Assembly: GCA_052146815.1 (NCBI GenBank)
Contig: JBKQMG010000188.1
Location: 1 to 64,000, forward strand
Origin: DATJZH01 sp052146815
Lineage (GTDB): Bacteria > Actinomycetota > Actinomycetes > Streptosporangiales > Streptosporangiaceae
Direction: 5' to 3'
Length of the DNA stretch: 64,000 nucleotides
Positions within the stretch are counted from its first letter, which is position 1; each line of letters opens with the position of its first letter. Of this stretch, positions 50,084 through 58,978 are shown in pieces. The notes below the pieces were generated by a model. It was given only the letters and a program-made list of their open reading frames with translations. It did not search any database and was not told the origin of the DNA. Both the position numbers and the translations under genes were made by a program.

Positions 50084-50422
50084 GTTGGCCCTTGCCCCTC
50101 CATCTTTCACTAGCCTCGTCGCGCGGATAGAACGCTCGGGAAGCCTCGGTTGTGCCCGATTCCGGCGGGGAATTCTGTCACGTCCCGCGAGGCGGTACAC
50201 GCAGTACGCCTACACGGCGGCGCGTGTCGCCCCGGACGCCCCGCGGCCCGCGCCAGCAAGGCCGACAGATCAGCGCAGAACACCCCCCTGAGCGCCAGGG
50301 CACCCCAAGCCAGATGTTTACCCCCCAGTAACATCACCATCAGCACAAGCTGGTCAGCACGCACTGCGTATGGTACGAACCGCGCTTCATGACGCACCTG
50401 CAACGTATTGCGGAGCCTGTGC
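50084..50422. other. 339-bp divergent gap
   Basis: It lies between the starts of the DUF4193 and pseudokinase genes and should contain both promoters. A relatively AT-rich stretch with CCCCCCAGTAACATCACCAT at about 50320-50340 stands out. I found no convincing -35/-10 pair or other repeat. Confidence 0.4.
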
Positions 50423-51772
50423 ATGCCCCACGTCACGCCCCTGGACGCCGACGACCCGCGGCGCGTCGGCCGTTACCGGCTGGCCGGTCGCATCTCGGGT
50501 ATGCCCGCTTCCGGCCCGGTGTACCTCGCCAGATCGGTCGACGGCGACGACGTGACAGTGACCATCCTCGGCGGGGACTGGACCGGTGACGGGGCCGCGC
50601 GGGACCGGTTCGCCGACGAGGCCGCGGCGGCCCGGCGGGTACCGCCTTTCTGCACGGCGCGCATTGTCGGCTCCGGCGCGGACGGCGGCGACGCGTTCCT
50701 GGTCAGCGAATACGTGGCCGGGCCGTCACTGCTCGAGCTCGTAAGCACAGCCGGGCCGCTCGGGGAGGCCGACCTCGAAGCGCTGGCGACCGGGGGCGTG
50801 ACTGGCCTGGCGGCCATTCATCAGGCCGGGCTGGTGCACGGCAGCTTCGGCCCTGAGTACCTGATCCTCGGCCCGCAGGGGCCGCGCGTGGCCGGGTTCG
50901 GCATTACCCCGCCGTACGGCGCCGCGACGCCGGCGGCCGACATGCTGGCCTGGGCGCAGACGATCGCCTACGCCGCAACCGGGGCGCCCATGACCGCGGC
51001 CGCTCTGGCGACCTTGCCGCAGCGGCTGCGCGCGGTGGTCACCGAGTGCCTGGAACCCAGCCCGGCGGCCCGGCCGACTGCCCGCTCAGCCGTGGCGGAG
51101 CTCATCGGCGACGCCAGCCCGGCCGCCGGGCTGCTGGCGGAGGCGGCAAGGCGCGCCGCTCTGCTGGCCCTCCCGGCCGCGCCGGCCGCCCATTCCCGGG
51201 CGCAGGCGAAGGGGCAGCCGCAGCGGCGGCCGCCCCGCCGCCGCACTGCGGGCACCCAGGCGGCGATCATCGGCGCGGTCGTCGGCCTCCTGGTCATCGT
51301 GGTCATCGCCGTTCATATCGTGCAGAACGCCGGCACTCAGCCCGGTGCGGCTGCCGCCAGCCCGTCGCTCGGCACCACGCACGCGCCGCGGCACCGTTCC
51401 CGCGTGCCGGCGGCCTCCGCCGGCGATCAGCAGTCGGTGTCCGCCCGCCCGTTCCCGCAGTCGCTGGCCGGAGACTGGACCGGCCAGGTCCGCCAGGACA
51501 ATCCGGCCGACAACTTCACCGTGAAGATCCATCTTGCCGCCGGGGCCCACTCGGGCACCATCTCGTACTCGGGCGCATCGTTCTCCTGCTCAGGACGGCT
51601 GATCCTGGTCCGTGCCGCCAAAGGGTTCACGCTGGATCAGGAGATCGTTCACGGCCAGTCGACCTGCGCGAACGGCGTCGTCACCCTGGAGTCCGACAGC
51701 GGGAACGGCCTCGCCTTCAGCTTCCGCGGCAAAGCGGGACCTGCCGCGCGCGGAACGCTGGCCCGCCAGTGA
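50423..51772 (+). CDS. Membrane-anchored Ser/Thr kinase-like protein, catalytically degenerate
   Basis: A 449-residue protein with a PknB-like kinase fold (about 12-250), a basic linker, one transmembrane helix (about 285-306, AAIIGAVVGLLVIVVIAVHI) and an extracytoplasmic domain of about 140 residues containing two Cys. The kinase catalytic residues are missing: the ATP-binding Lys position reads DVTVTILGG, the HRD motif is HGSFGPEYL, and the DFG motif is VAGFGI. It is therefore a pseudokinase that may sense an outside signal and dock partners. ATG 50423 is preferred over upstream GTG 50408. No FHA partner is adjacent, though an FHA protein is encoded at 26.4 kb. Confidence 0.85.
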   Translation: MPHVTPLDADDPRRVGRYRLAGRISGMPASGPVYLARSVDGDDVTVTILGGDWTGDGAARDRFADEAAAARRVPPFCTARIVGSGADGGDAFLVSEYVAGPSLLELVSTAGPLGEADLEALATGGVTGLAAIHQAGLVHGSFGPEYLILGPQGPRVAGFGITPPYGAATPAADMLAWAQTIAYAATGAPMTAAALATLPQRLRAVVTECLEPSPAARPTARSAVAELIGDASPAAGLLAEAARRAALLALPAAPAAHSRAQAKGQPQRRPPRRRTAGTQAAIIGAVVGLLVIVVIAVHIVQNAGTQPGAAAASPSLGTTHAPRHRSRVPAASAGDQQSVSARPFPQSLAGDWTGQVRQDNPADNFTVKIHLAAGAHSGTISYSGASFSCSGRLILVRAAKGFTLDQEIVHGQSTCANGVVTLESDSGNGLAFSFRGKAGPAARGTLARQ

Positions 51773-51795
51773 CTGCGGCCCCAGGCGGGTCCCGG

Positions 51796-52662
51796 CTAGC
51801 GCAGGGCGGAGCTGTCCGGCGCGTCTCGTTCCGGGTCGAGACTGACGAGCAGGTCGTTCAGCTCGGCAAACAGGCCAGGGGCGGCGCCTACCGTCATGGA
51901 CTCACCGGCCGGCTTGCCTGAGAGCCCGCCCACCACGGCTCCGGCTTCACGGGCGATCAGGCTGCCCGCGGCGATGTCCCACTCATGCACGCCCCGCTCG
52001 TAGTAGGCGTCAACGTTCCCGGCGGCCAGCGAGCACAGGTCCACGGCAGCCGATCCGCCGCGCCGGATGTCACGGACTCTCGGCAGGACCGCGCTCAGCA
52101 CCTCGCCCTGAACCTGGCGGCGGCTCGCCTCGTAACCGAACCCGGTCGCCACCAGCGCGGCGGCCAGCGGCACCCCGGCGTTGCAGGCCAGCCGCTGCGA
52201 GCCCGCGGAACTGGCGTGCTCCGCAGCAGCGCCGGCGCCCGCGGCGCGCAGCCAGGCTCCCCGGCCCAGCATCGCGCTGAACAGGGCGCCGCGGCGCGGC
52301 ACGAACACCGCCCCGGCCACCACGGTGCCGTTCACCTCGGCCGCGATGCTCACCGACCAGTCCGGCAGGCCGTACAGGTAGTTGACGGTGCCGTCCACCG
52401 GGTCGACGATCCAGCGCACGCCGCCGCCGGCCTGCTCCCCCACCTGGCCGCCTTCCTCCCCGAGGATGGCGTCATCAGGGCGGTCGGCCAGGATGCGGCG
52501 GCGGATCATCTCCTCGGCCGCGCGGTCCATCTGCGTGACAATGTCGGTCGGGCTGGACTTGGTCTCGACTACCGCGGCCCCGCCGCTGCGCGAAAGCAGC
52601 AGCTCACCGGCTTCCACCGCCGCCGAGCACGCCAGATCCAGCAGCTTCTCCGCGTCGGTCAT
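51796..52662 (-). CDS. Inositol monophosphatase family protein
   Basis: A 288-residue Mg-dependent phosphatase. Metal-site motifs are ILGEEGG (Glu69/Glu70), WIVDPVDGTVNYLYG (84-98, Asp87 and Asp90) and EWDIAAGSLIAREAGAVVGG near the C-terminus. Family members act on inositol-1-phosphate, fructose-1,6-bisphosphate or PAP-type substrates; the choice is not decided by these motifs. Its ATG overlaps the ferrochelatase stop by four bases, so it is translated from the same mRNA. Confidence 0.93.
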   Translation of the reverse strand: MTDAEKLLDLACSAAVEAGELLLSRSGGAAVVETKSSPTDIVTQMDRAAEEMIRRRILADRPDDAILGEEGGQVGEQAGGGVRWIVDPVDGTVNYLYGLPDWSVSIAAEVNGTVVAGAVFVPRRGALFSAMLGRGAWLRAAGAGAAAEHASSAGSQRLACNAGVPLAAALVATGFGYEASRRQVQGEVLSAVLPRVRDIRRGGSAAVDLCSLAAGNVDAYYERGVHEWDIAAGSLIAREAGAVVGGLSGKPAGESMTVGAAPGLFAELNDLLVSLDPERDAPDSSALR

Positions 52663-53690
52663 GCCCGCGGCCCGGAACCGGCAGCGCAGCAGCCGCCCGG
52701 GCAGAAATCGTGCAGCACGCCCATGCTGCCCAGCGCCTGCCGGGGCGCCCCGCTTATCCGCTCGGCCACCAGCTCGCTGATCATCGCCACGAACCGCGGG
52801 TGAGCGCCGGGCGTGGCCGCGCGGGCCATCGGCAGGCCCAGCTGCGCGGCGGTCTGCGCCGCCTCGACATCAAGATCGAATTTGACTTCCATGTGGTCAG
52901 AGACGAAACCGACGGGGACGACCACCGCGGCACGCGAGCCGGAGCGGGCCAGCTCGGTGAGGCTGTCGCTGATATCGGGCTCCAGCCACGGCTGCGATGG
53001 CGGGCCGCTGCGGCTCTGGTAGGCCAGCCGCCAGGACCGCTTCCCTGGCACGCGCTCGGCGATCAGCCGCGCCGCCTCGGCGAGCTGGACCGGGTACGCG
53101 CCGCCGGCCGGCCCGCTCGCGGCCGCCATCGGCTCGGGGATGCTGTGCGCGGTGAAGACAAGATCAGCTTCATTCTGAACGGCCGGCGGCAGTGACTCGA
53201 TAGCCGCAGCCGTGGCGGCAGCCAGCGGCTCGATAAAGCCGGGATGGTTGAAGTACTGCCGGATCTTGTCGATCTGCGGGGCCTGCGGGCCGACCTTCGC
53301 CCTGGCCTGGCCGATGTCGTCGAGATACTGCCGGCAGCTGGAGAACGAGCTGTAGGCGGAAGTCACGAAGGCCAGCGCCCGCTGCACGCCGGCGGCGGCC
53401 ATCTCCTGGACGGTGTCGGCGAGATAGGGCGGCCAGTTCCGGTTGCCCCAGTAGACCGGCAGGTCGATGCGGCGCGCGGCAAAATCCTTTTCTACCGCCG
53501 CCATGAGCTCGCGGCACTGCTCGTTGATCGGGCTGGCCCCGCCGAACAGGTAGTAGTGCTCGGCTACCTCCTCGAGCCGGTTGGCGGGGATGCCCCGGCC
53601 GGCGGTGACGTTACGCAGGAAAGGCATGACGTCTTCGGGCTTTTCCGGCCCGCCGAAGGACACGAGCAGGAAGGCATCGTAGGGCGGCAT
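52659..53690 (-). CDS. hemH: Ferrochelatase (coproporphyrin-type)
   Basis: A 343-residue chelatase: YDAFLLVSFGGPEKPEDVMP, FRNVTAGRGIP-type helix, FTAHSIPEPMA with the catalytic His, and VGFVSDHMEVKFDLDVEAA. Actinobacterial enzymes insert iron into coproporphyrin III in the coproporphyrin-dependent haem pathway (the gene is also called cpfC). The C-terminus CPGGCC is compatible with the Cys ligands of the iron-sulfur cluster seen in many actinobacterial ferrochelatases. It overlaps the phosphatase gene; no other haem genes are adjacent. Confidence 0.95.
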   Translation of the reverse strand: MPPYDAFLLVSFGGPEKPEDVMPFLRNVTAGRGIPANRLEEVAEHYYLFGGASPINEQCRELMAAVEKDFAARRIDLPVYWGNRNWPPYLADTVQEMAAAGVQRALAFVTSAYSSFSSCRQYLDDIGQARAKVGPQAPQIDKIRQYFNHPGFIEPLAAATAAAIESLPPAVQNEADLVFTAHSIPEPMAAASGPAGGAYPVQLAEAARLIAERVPGKRSWRLAYQSRSGPPSQPWLEPDISDSLTELARSGSRAAVVVPVGFVSDHMEVKFDLDVEAAQTAAQLGLPMARAATPGAHPRFVAMISELVAERISGAPRQALGSMGVLHDFCPGGCCAAGSGPRA

Positions 53691-53738
53691 GGTTCAATCC
53701 AATCAGGCCGCCCCGCAGCGAGCTTCACCAGCAGCGGG

Positions 53739-55124
53739 TCAGTGGTAGTCGGCGGCGTACTCGCCTGCCAGCGCCAGCACCTCGTTGACGTACCAGGTCG
53801 CGTGGTTGTAGTCGAAGACCGCCGACCGCAGCGCCTGGCCGCCGCTGGCCGCGCCATCGGCGCACAGCAGCCGCGCTGCCGAGGGCACCGCGTCGTAGGG
53901 GTTCATGATGTCCGGCGCGCCGGTCTGCCCGAATCCGTCGATTCCCCACCTGGCCCAGGTCGACGGCTCGAACTGCATGGGCCCGAGGGCGCCGGCCGTG
54001 GACGGCCCGACGTTCGTGCCGTCCGCGCTCTCGATCTGTCCAATCGCGGCGAGCACCGTCCAGGACAGGCCGGGACAGTAGCGGGCCGCGGAATCCTGGA
54101 ACAGCTGCAGGTAGGTCGCCGGCTTCCCGGCCGAGCTCGCCCCGGTGACGGGCAGCTGCTCCTTGCGGAGGCTGACGATCTCCCCGGACGGCCCGAGCAG
54201 GCGGGATACCTGATGAATCAGCCCCGCGAGACCGCCGCCCGGCGCGCTGATCAGAGCGGCCACCTTGTGCACCAGCCCGAGCCTTGCGGATGTGGCCGCG
54301 TTGACCAGCAGGTCTATGCCCGACACGCCGAGGGGCGCCGCCCCGCCGAAGCGCACCGTCTGGTCGGTGGCACCGCGCAGCAGGTAGCTGTCGCCCTTGC
54401 GCAGAGCGAGCTTGGCCTTCGCGGCGTCGGAGGCCACGAAACCGCCCCGGGCCAGCGCGCTCCAGAACGCCTGGTCTGAGGCTGTCCCCAGCGGCACCCA
54501 CGAGCGGAACTGGCTGGGATTGACGCCGATCACGCTGGCCGGCTGACCCCCGGCCCTGATCTCGGCGCCGTCAAAGGTGATCATGTTCCGGACGTGGCGC
54601 AACTTGCGGAGCCGGGCGATCTGACGGCCGGTGAGTCCTCGGGGGTCCACGATCAGGAGGTCAGGAAGAATAATCCGCCGCTGCGCCGAGGCCCGGCCCG
54701 CCCGGCCGGCGGCAGCCACGCGGGCCGCCGTTATGGCCGCGGCCTGGCCGTCGATCTGGCTGCCCGGCACCCGCGAAGACCCGCGATGGCTTCCGTCAGC
54801 AGCGGCCGCCCCGGCGGCCCGGCCGGCGGCGGTCAGCGTGGCCCCGGACGGCAGTCCTGCGACTGCCCGTGATCCTGCGACTGCCCGTGACGCGACGACT
54901 GGCTGCGATGCGCCAGCGTGCTGTCCCGAAGCCAGCACCCCGGGCCGGGCCACCCCGCCGTGATGGGCGGCCTGGACACCGGCTCCGAGCCCGAGGACCG
55001 CGACCACCCCGACGGCCGCGACGCCGCGGCGGCCAACCGTGGTCCGAATTGCCCCGAATGCGGGCATGGCCCACCTGGGCGCGGCGTTGACGCGTCGTGT
55101 TTCACGCCAGAACATGCGTCCCAT
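53739..55124 (-). CDS. Lytic transglycosylase (SLT domain) with secretion signal
   Basis: A 461-residue exported protein. A long basic N-terminus and hydrophobic segment (about 34-52, GVAAVGVVAVLGLGAGVQAA) form a signal or anchor, then comes an Ala/Ser-rich repetitive stretch (ASRAVAGSRAVAG), a middle domain of unclear type, and a C-terminal SLT/transglycosylase domain (AAIGQIESADGTNVGPSTAG, ALGPMQFEPSTWARWGIDG, FDYNHATWYVNEVL). The Glu in GQIES is the expected catalytic acid. It should cleave peptidoglycan glycan strands outside the membrane. It follows the ferrochelatase region with a 48-base gap on the same strand. Confidence 0.9.
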   Translation of the reverse strand: MGRMFWRETRRVNAAPRWAMPAFGAIRTTVGRRGVAAVGVVAVLGLGAGVQAAHHGGVARPGVLASGQHAGASQPVVASRAVAGSRAVAGLPSGATLTAAGRAAGAAAADGSHRGSSRVPGSQIDGQAAAITAARVAAAGRAGRASAQRRIILPDLLIVDPRGLTGRQIARLRKLRHVRNMITFDGAEIRAGGQPASVIGVNPSQFRSWVPLGTASDQAFWSALARGGFVASDAAKAKLALRKGDSYLLRGATDQTVRFGGAAPLGVSGIDLLVNAATSARLGLVHKVAALISAPGGGLAGLIHQVSRLLGPSGEIVSLRKEQLPVTGASSAGKPATYLQLFQDSAARYCPGLSWTVLAAIGQIESADGTNVGPSTAGALGPMQFEPSTWARWGIDGFGQTGAPDIMNPYDAVPSAARLLCADGAASGGQALRSAVFDYNHATWYVNEVLALAGEYAADYH

Positions 55125-55296
55125 TGCTTCTCCACCCTAACCGGCCGGCCGGCCCAGCTGAAGAGGCGGCCGGGCCGGCGGCTGCGGACGCGGGGCCGGC
55201 CGCGCAGGTCAGCACGGACAAATAGGCAGGAGCAAATACGCCACAGGCAAATAAGTTGCACGGCCCGATAGCGTCTAGGGGGAGGTCACCGCAGTC

Positions 55297-56769
55297 ATGA
55301 CGGAGGTTCGCGCCCGGCGCGGCGAGCAGCAGGACCCGCCGGCCGGCCAGGGCGGCAGCTCCTACCTGGACGTGCTGAGGACCCCGGGGGCGCTCCGGTT
55401 CTCCGCGGCGGCTTTCGTCGGCCGGATGCCGATGTCGATGTTCGGGCTCGGCACAGTCCTGCTCATCTCTTCGGTCACGGGCCGGTACGGGCTGGCCGGG
55501 GCGGTCGCAGCCGCCGGGTCGGTCGGCTTCGCCCTTTGCTCTCCGCTCGTCGCGACGCTGACTGACCGGCTGGGCCAGCGCCGGGTGCTGCGGCCCCAGG
55601 CGGCGATCTTCGCACTCAGCGCCGTCGCCTTCATTCTGTGCGCCCAGGTGCACGCCCCGGCGTGGGCGCTGCTGGCCACCGGCGCGGTGGCAGGCGCGTC
55701 CATGCCGTCACTCGGGTCGATGGTGCGAGCCCGGTGGAGCGCCGTCGCGGCTGGCTCCCGGCGCCTGCACACCGCGTTCGCGCTGGAGTCGGTCGCCGAC
55801 GAGATGATCTTCGTGGTGGGACCTGCCCTGGTCACACTGCTCGCGACCGAGGTCTTCCCGGCCGCCGGCGTGATCGTGGCGGGCGTGCTGTGCGTCGCGG
55901 GGACCCTGCTGCTGGCAGCCCAGTCCCGCACCGAGCCGGCTCCCCGCCCGCGCGAGCCGCGTCCGGCCGACCAGTCCCGGCTGAGCGGCCGGCGGCGGCT
56001 GCCCGCCGCCGGCCTGGTGACGCTCGGCCCCCTGTCCCTGTTCCTCGGGGCGATGTTCTCGGCGATTGACCTGAGCACGGTGGACTTCGCCCAGGAGCAC
56101 GGGCACAGGCCGCTGGCCGGGGTCATTCTCGGTACCTACGCGCTGGGCAGCGCCGTCGGCGGCCTCTGGTACGGCTCGCGGTCCTGGCGGGCGCCGCTGG
56201 AACGGCGGTTCGCGGTGACGCTGTGCTGCACCGCCGCGGGCGTGGCGACGTTCTGGGCCATGCCAGGACTGCTGCCGCTGGGCGCGGTGATCTTCTTTTC
56301 CGGGCTGGCGATCTCCCCGACGCTGATGGCCGCTTTCGGGCTGATCGAGCGGCAGGCTCCGGCCGCACGGCGGACCGAGGCACTGGCGTGGCTCTCCTCC
56401 ACTATCTCCGTCGGGGTGGCGCTGGGCTCGGCGGCCGCCGGAGGGCTGATCGACGCGGGCGGCCCGACCTCCGACGGCGCGCGCTGGGGTTACCTGTTCG
56501 CGGCTGGCTGCGGCATCGCCGCCTGCGCGGTCTGCCTCGCCGGGCTGCGGAAGCTTCGCGCCCCGGGGCCAGCCGAAGCCGGCGAACCTGCCGACCGGAG
56601 AGACCCTGTCCGGCCAGCCGGACCGGCCCGGCCCGGCCGAGACGGCCGTCCCGCGGAAATTATTTCGTATTTAGCAACTATTTGCCGGGCAGAAACCCGT
56701 CGCCGGGTGGAAACTGTTCACCCAGCCGAAACAGTGCACCCGGCAGGATGGGTCAATGCAGAGTCCTAG
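55297..56769 (+). CDS. MFS transporter
   Basis: A 490-residue protein with about twelve hydrophobic segments between residues 30 and 410; the loop SPLVATLTDRLGQRRVLRPQ after TM2 is the MFS motif A equivalent. It resembles multidrug/sugar-efflux type MFS proteins, substrate unknown. GGGGGAGG upstream supports ATG 55297. The last 75 residues are hydrophilic, Pro/Arg/Thr-rich with TVHPAE repeats, unusual for MFS, and overlap the next gene by 14 bases. Confidence 0.9.
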   Translation: MTEVRARRGEQQDPPAGQGGSSYLDVLRTPGALRFSAAAFVGRMPMSMFGLGTVLLISSVTGRYGLAGAVAAAGSVGFALCSPLVATLTDRLGQRRVLRPQAAIFALSAVAFILCAQVHAPAWALLATGAVAGASMPSLGSMVRARWSAVAAGSRRLHTAFALESVADEMIFVVGPALVTLLATEVFPAAGVIVAGVLCVAGTLLLAAQSRTEPAPRPREPRPADQSRLSGRRRLPAAGLVTLGPLSLFLGAMFSAIDLSTVDFAQEHGHRPLAGVILGTYALGSAVGGLWYGSRSWRAPLERRFAVTLCCTAAGVATFWAMPGLLPLGAVIFFSGLAISPTLMAAFGLIERQAPAARRTEALAWLSSTISVGVALGSAAAGGLIDAGGPTSDGARWGYLFAAGCGIAACAVCLAGLRKLRAPGPAEAGEPADRRDPVRPAGPARPGRDGRPAEIISYLATICRAETRRRVETVHPAETVHPAGWVNAES

Positions 56770-58147
56770 CAGGCAGTCGCCGCGCCGACCGCGCGCGCCT
56801 CGGACAATGCCCGCCTGGCGCAACTGGGCCGGGAACGTGGCGGCCCGGCCGCAGCGGGTCTGCTCCCCCGGCTCGGCGCAGGAAGTGGCCGCGCAGGTCC
56901 GCCGGGCCGCGGCGGACGGGCTGACCGTGCGGATGACGGGCAGCGGCCACTCCTTCACCCCCGCCGCGGTCAGCGACGGGGTCCTGCTGCGGCCGGGGCG
57001 CCTCACCGCGGTTCGGTCCGTCGACGCCCGGGCGGCCCTGGTGACCGTGGAGGCCGGCTGCCCGCTGCATGTGCTTAACGCCGAGTTGCTCGCCCGCGGG
57101 CTGTCCCTGGCGAACATGGGCGACATCCAGGTGCAGACGGTGGCCGGCGCCATCCAGACGGGGACGCACGGGACCGGGCGCGCCGTCAGCGGGATGGCCG
57201 CCCAGGTGAAGGCGCTGGAAATGGTGCTGGCGGACGGCTCAGTGGTCTCCTGCTCCGCGCAGACGCCGGCCGGCGGCATCAAGGCGCCCGGCCCGCTCGC
57301 CGCCGGGCTGTTCGCCGCGGCACGCGTGGGCCTCGGCGCCCTCGGCGTCCTGACGGCAGTCACGCTCGCCGTCGTCCCGGCCTTCCTGCTGGAGGCGCGC
57401 GAGGAGCCGATGCGCTGGTCGGAGGTCATCAGCAGGCTGGATGAGCTGACGGCCGACAACGAGCATTTCGAGTTCTTCTGGTTTCCGCACGCCGAGGGCT
57501 GCCTGACCAAGCGCAATAACACCGCCGCGGGCCCGCCGCGGCCGCTGCCGAGGTGGCGGCACTGGCTCGATGACGAGTTCCTGGCCAACACGGTCTTCGG
57601 GCTGACCTGCCGTCTGGGGCAGCGAGTCCCCTCGGTGATCGCACCGGTCAACACCGCAGCCAGCAGGGCCCTGACGGCCCGGACCTATGTGGACGCGGCC
57701 TACCGCGTCTACACCAGCCCGCGCCGGGTGCGCTTCAAGGAGCAGGAATACGCGGTCCCGCGAGCGGCGCTGGCCGGGGTCCTGACTGAGCTCCGCGCGC
57801 TGCTCGACCGGCGGGACTGGCGGATCAGCTTCCCGATTGAGGTGCGGGTCACGCCGGGCGATGACTGCTGGCTGTCCACCGCCTATCACCGCGACAGCGC
57901 CTACATCGCCATCCACGTCTTCCACTCGGCGCCGCACGAGCAGTACTTCGGCGACGTCGAGGCGATCATGCAGGCGGCGGGCGGCCGGCCGCACTGGGGC
58001 AAGATGCACACCGCCGATGCGCGGTACCTGCGAGCCGCCTACCCGAAATTCGCCGACTTCGTGGCCCTGCGCGATTTCCTTGATCCGGAGCGCCGGTTCG
58101 GCAACGAATATCTTCAGCGCGTGCTCGGTAGCGGCGCGGAGAACTAA
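56756..58147 (+). CDS. FAD-linked sugar-lactone/alditol oxidase (ALO/GULO family)
   Basis: A 463-residue flavoprotein: WRNWAGNVAARPQRVCSPGS, then RMTGSGHSFTPAAVSDGVLL, where His65 is the usual site of covalent FAD attachment, and TVAGAIQTGTHGTGRAV. The C-terminal D-arabinono-1,4-lactone oxidase domain ends with RPHWGKMHTADARYLRAAYP. Members oxidise gulono-, arabinono-lactone or alditols with O2. It overlaps the transporter gene and is followed at once by the TetR gene, so the three may form one transcription unit. Confidence 0.93.
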   Translation: MQSPSRQSPRRPRAPRTMPAWRNWAGNVAARPQRVCSPGSAQEVAAQVRRAAADGLTVRMTGSGHSFTPAAVSDGVLLRPGRLTAVRSVDARAALVTVEAGCPLHVLNAELLARGLSLANMGDIQVQTVAGAIQTGTHGTGRAVSGMAAQVKALEMVLADGSVVSCSAQTPAGGIKAPGPLAAGLFAAARVGLGALGVLTAVTLAVVPAFLLEAREEPMRWSEVISRLDELTADNEHFEFFWFPHAEGCLTKRNNTAAGPPRPLPRWRHWLDDEFLANTVFGLTCRLGQRVPSVIAPVNTAASRALTARTYVDAAYRVYTSPRRVRFKEQEYAVPRAALAGVLTELRALLDRRDWRISFPIEVRVTPGDDCWLSTAYHRDSAYIAIHVFHSAPHEQYFGDVEAIMQAAGGRPHWGKMHTADARYLRAAYPKFADFVALRDFLDPERRFGNEYLQRVLGSGAEN

Positions 58148-58978
58148 GTGGCAGATCAGGCGGCGGAGCGCGCCGGGGACCCGAGCGGTGAGGAGCACTT
58201 CGTGGATTTGCGCGGGGGCGCACGGCAAGCAGGCAGCCGTTGGCCTAGTCTCGCCAGTATGAGTCCGGAGGGTTCCGGCGCGCGGACGCCGGACGGCTCC
58301 CCGGGCCAGAAGGCGTCGCGAGCACACCGCGAGGGCAACAGGCCGCCCTCGCTGCGCGGGGGCACGCCCGCGCAGGGCCGCGCGCTCGGAGCCCAGGGGC
58401 AGCAGACCGTCCGCAAGCTGCTCGAGGCCGCCCTGGCGGAATTCGACGAGCGGGGCTTTCAGGCTGCCCGGGTCGATGACATCGTCCGGCGGGCCAAGAT
58501 CTCGCACGGCACCTTCTACTTGTATTTCCTGAACAAGGACGACCTGTTCCGGACGCTGCTGCGCGATGCCCTGCACGATATGGAGCTCATCACCGCAGAG
58601 TTCCCCGTGGTGACCACCGACGACGCTGGCCGGACGGCCCTGCGGGCCTGGGTGCAGCGGTTCTGTGACACCTACGCCGCGCACGCCACCGTCATCAGGA
58701 TCCTCAGCCAGGCGGAGGTGGTGGGCGAGGAAGTCTACGGAGACGGCCTGCAGCTGTTCTTCCGGCTGGCCGAGGCAATCACCCAGGGCATGACGACCGG
58801 AGCAGGCGACCAGGCCAAAACCGGCGCGCTGGCCGAGCACGCTGAGCTGACCGGGGTGGCGCTGCTGATGATGCTCGAGCGGGTCAACTACCTGCTGAGC
58901 GTCGAGGTCCGGCTGCCGAGGGCCGAGATGGTCGACCGGCTGACCGCCATCATCTTCGCGGCGTTCCACTCAGCCTGA
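58148..58978 (+). CDS. TetR family transcriptional regulator
   Basis: A regulator of up to 276 residues. The TetR helix-turn-helix is at about 85-135 (LLEAALAEFDERGFQAARVD, IVRRAKISHGTFYLYFLNKD), followed by a C-terminal helical ligand domain. The first 80 residues are basic and disordered. GTG 58148 directly follows the oxidase stop codon and has GGAGAA upstream; ATG 58260 is an alternative giving a shorter N-terminus. Its place in the transporter-oxidase unit suggests it controls them. Its last nine bases overlap the convergent FolP2-like gene. Confidence 0.9.
   Translation: MADQAAERAGDPSGEEHFVDLRGGARQAGSRWPSLASMSPEGSGARTPDGSPGQKASRAHREGNRPPSLRGGTPAQGRALGAQGQQTVRKLLEAALAEFDERGFQAARVDDIVRRAKISHGTFYLYFLNKDDLFRTLLRDALHDMELITAEFPVVTTDDAGRTALRAWVQRFCDTYAAHATVIRILSQAEVVGEEVYGDGLQLFFRLAEAITQGMTTGAGDQAKTGALAEHAELTGVALLMMLERVNYLLSVEVRLPRAEMVDRLTAIIFAAFHSA

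Noticed and set aside
57239..58969. A 576-codon open frame on the minus strand opposite the oxidase and TetR genes
   Set aside because: Both plus-strand genes have clear domain motifs; the minus product is compositionally a shadow.
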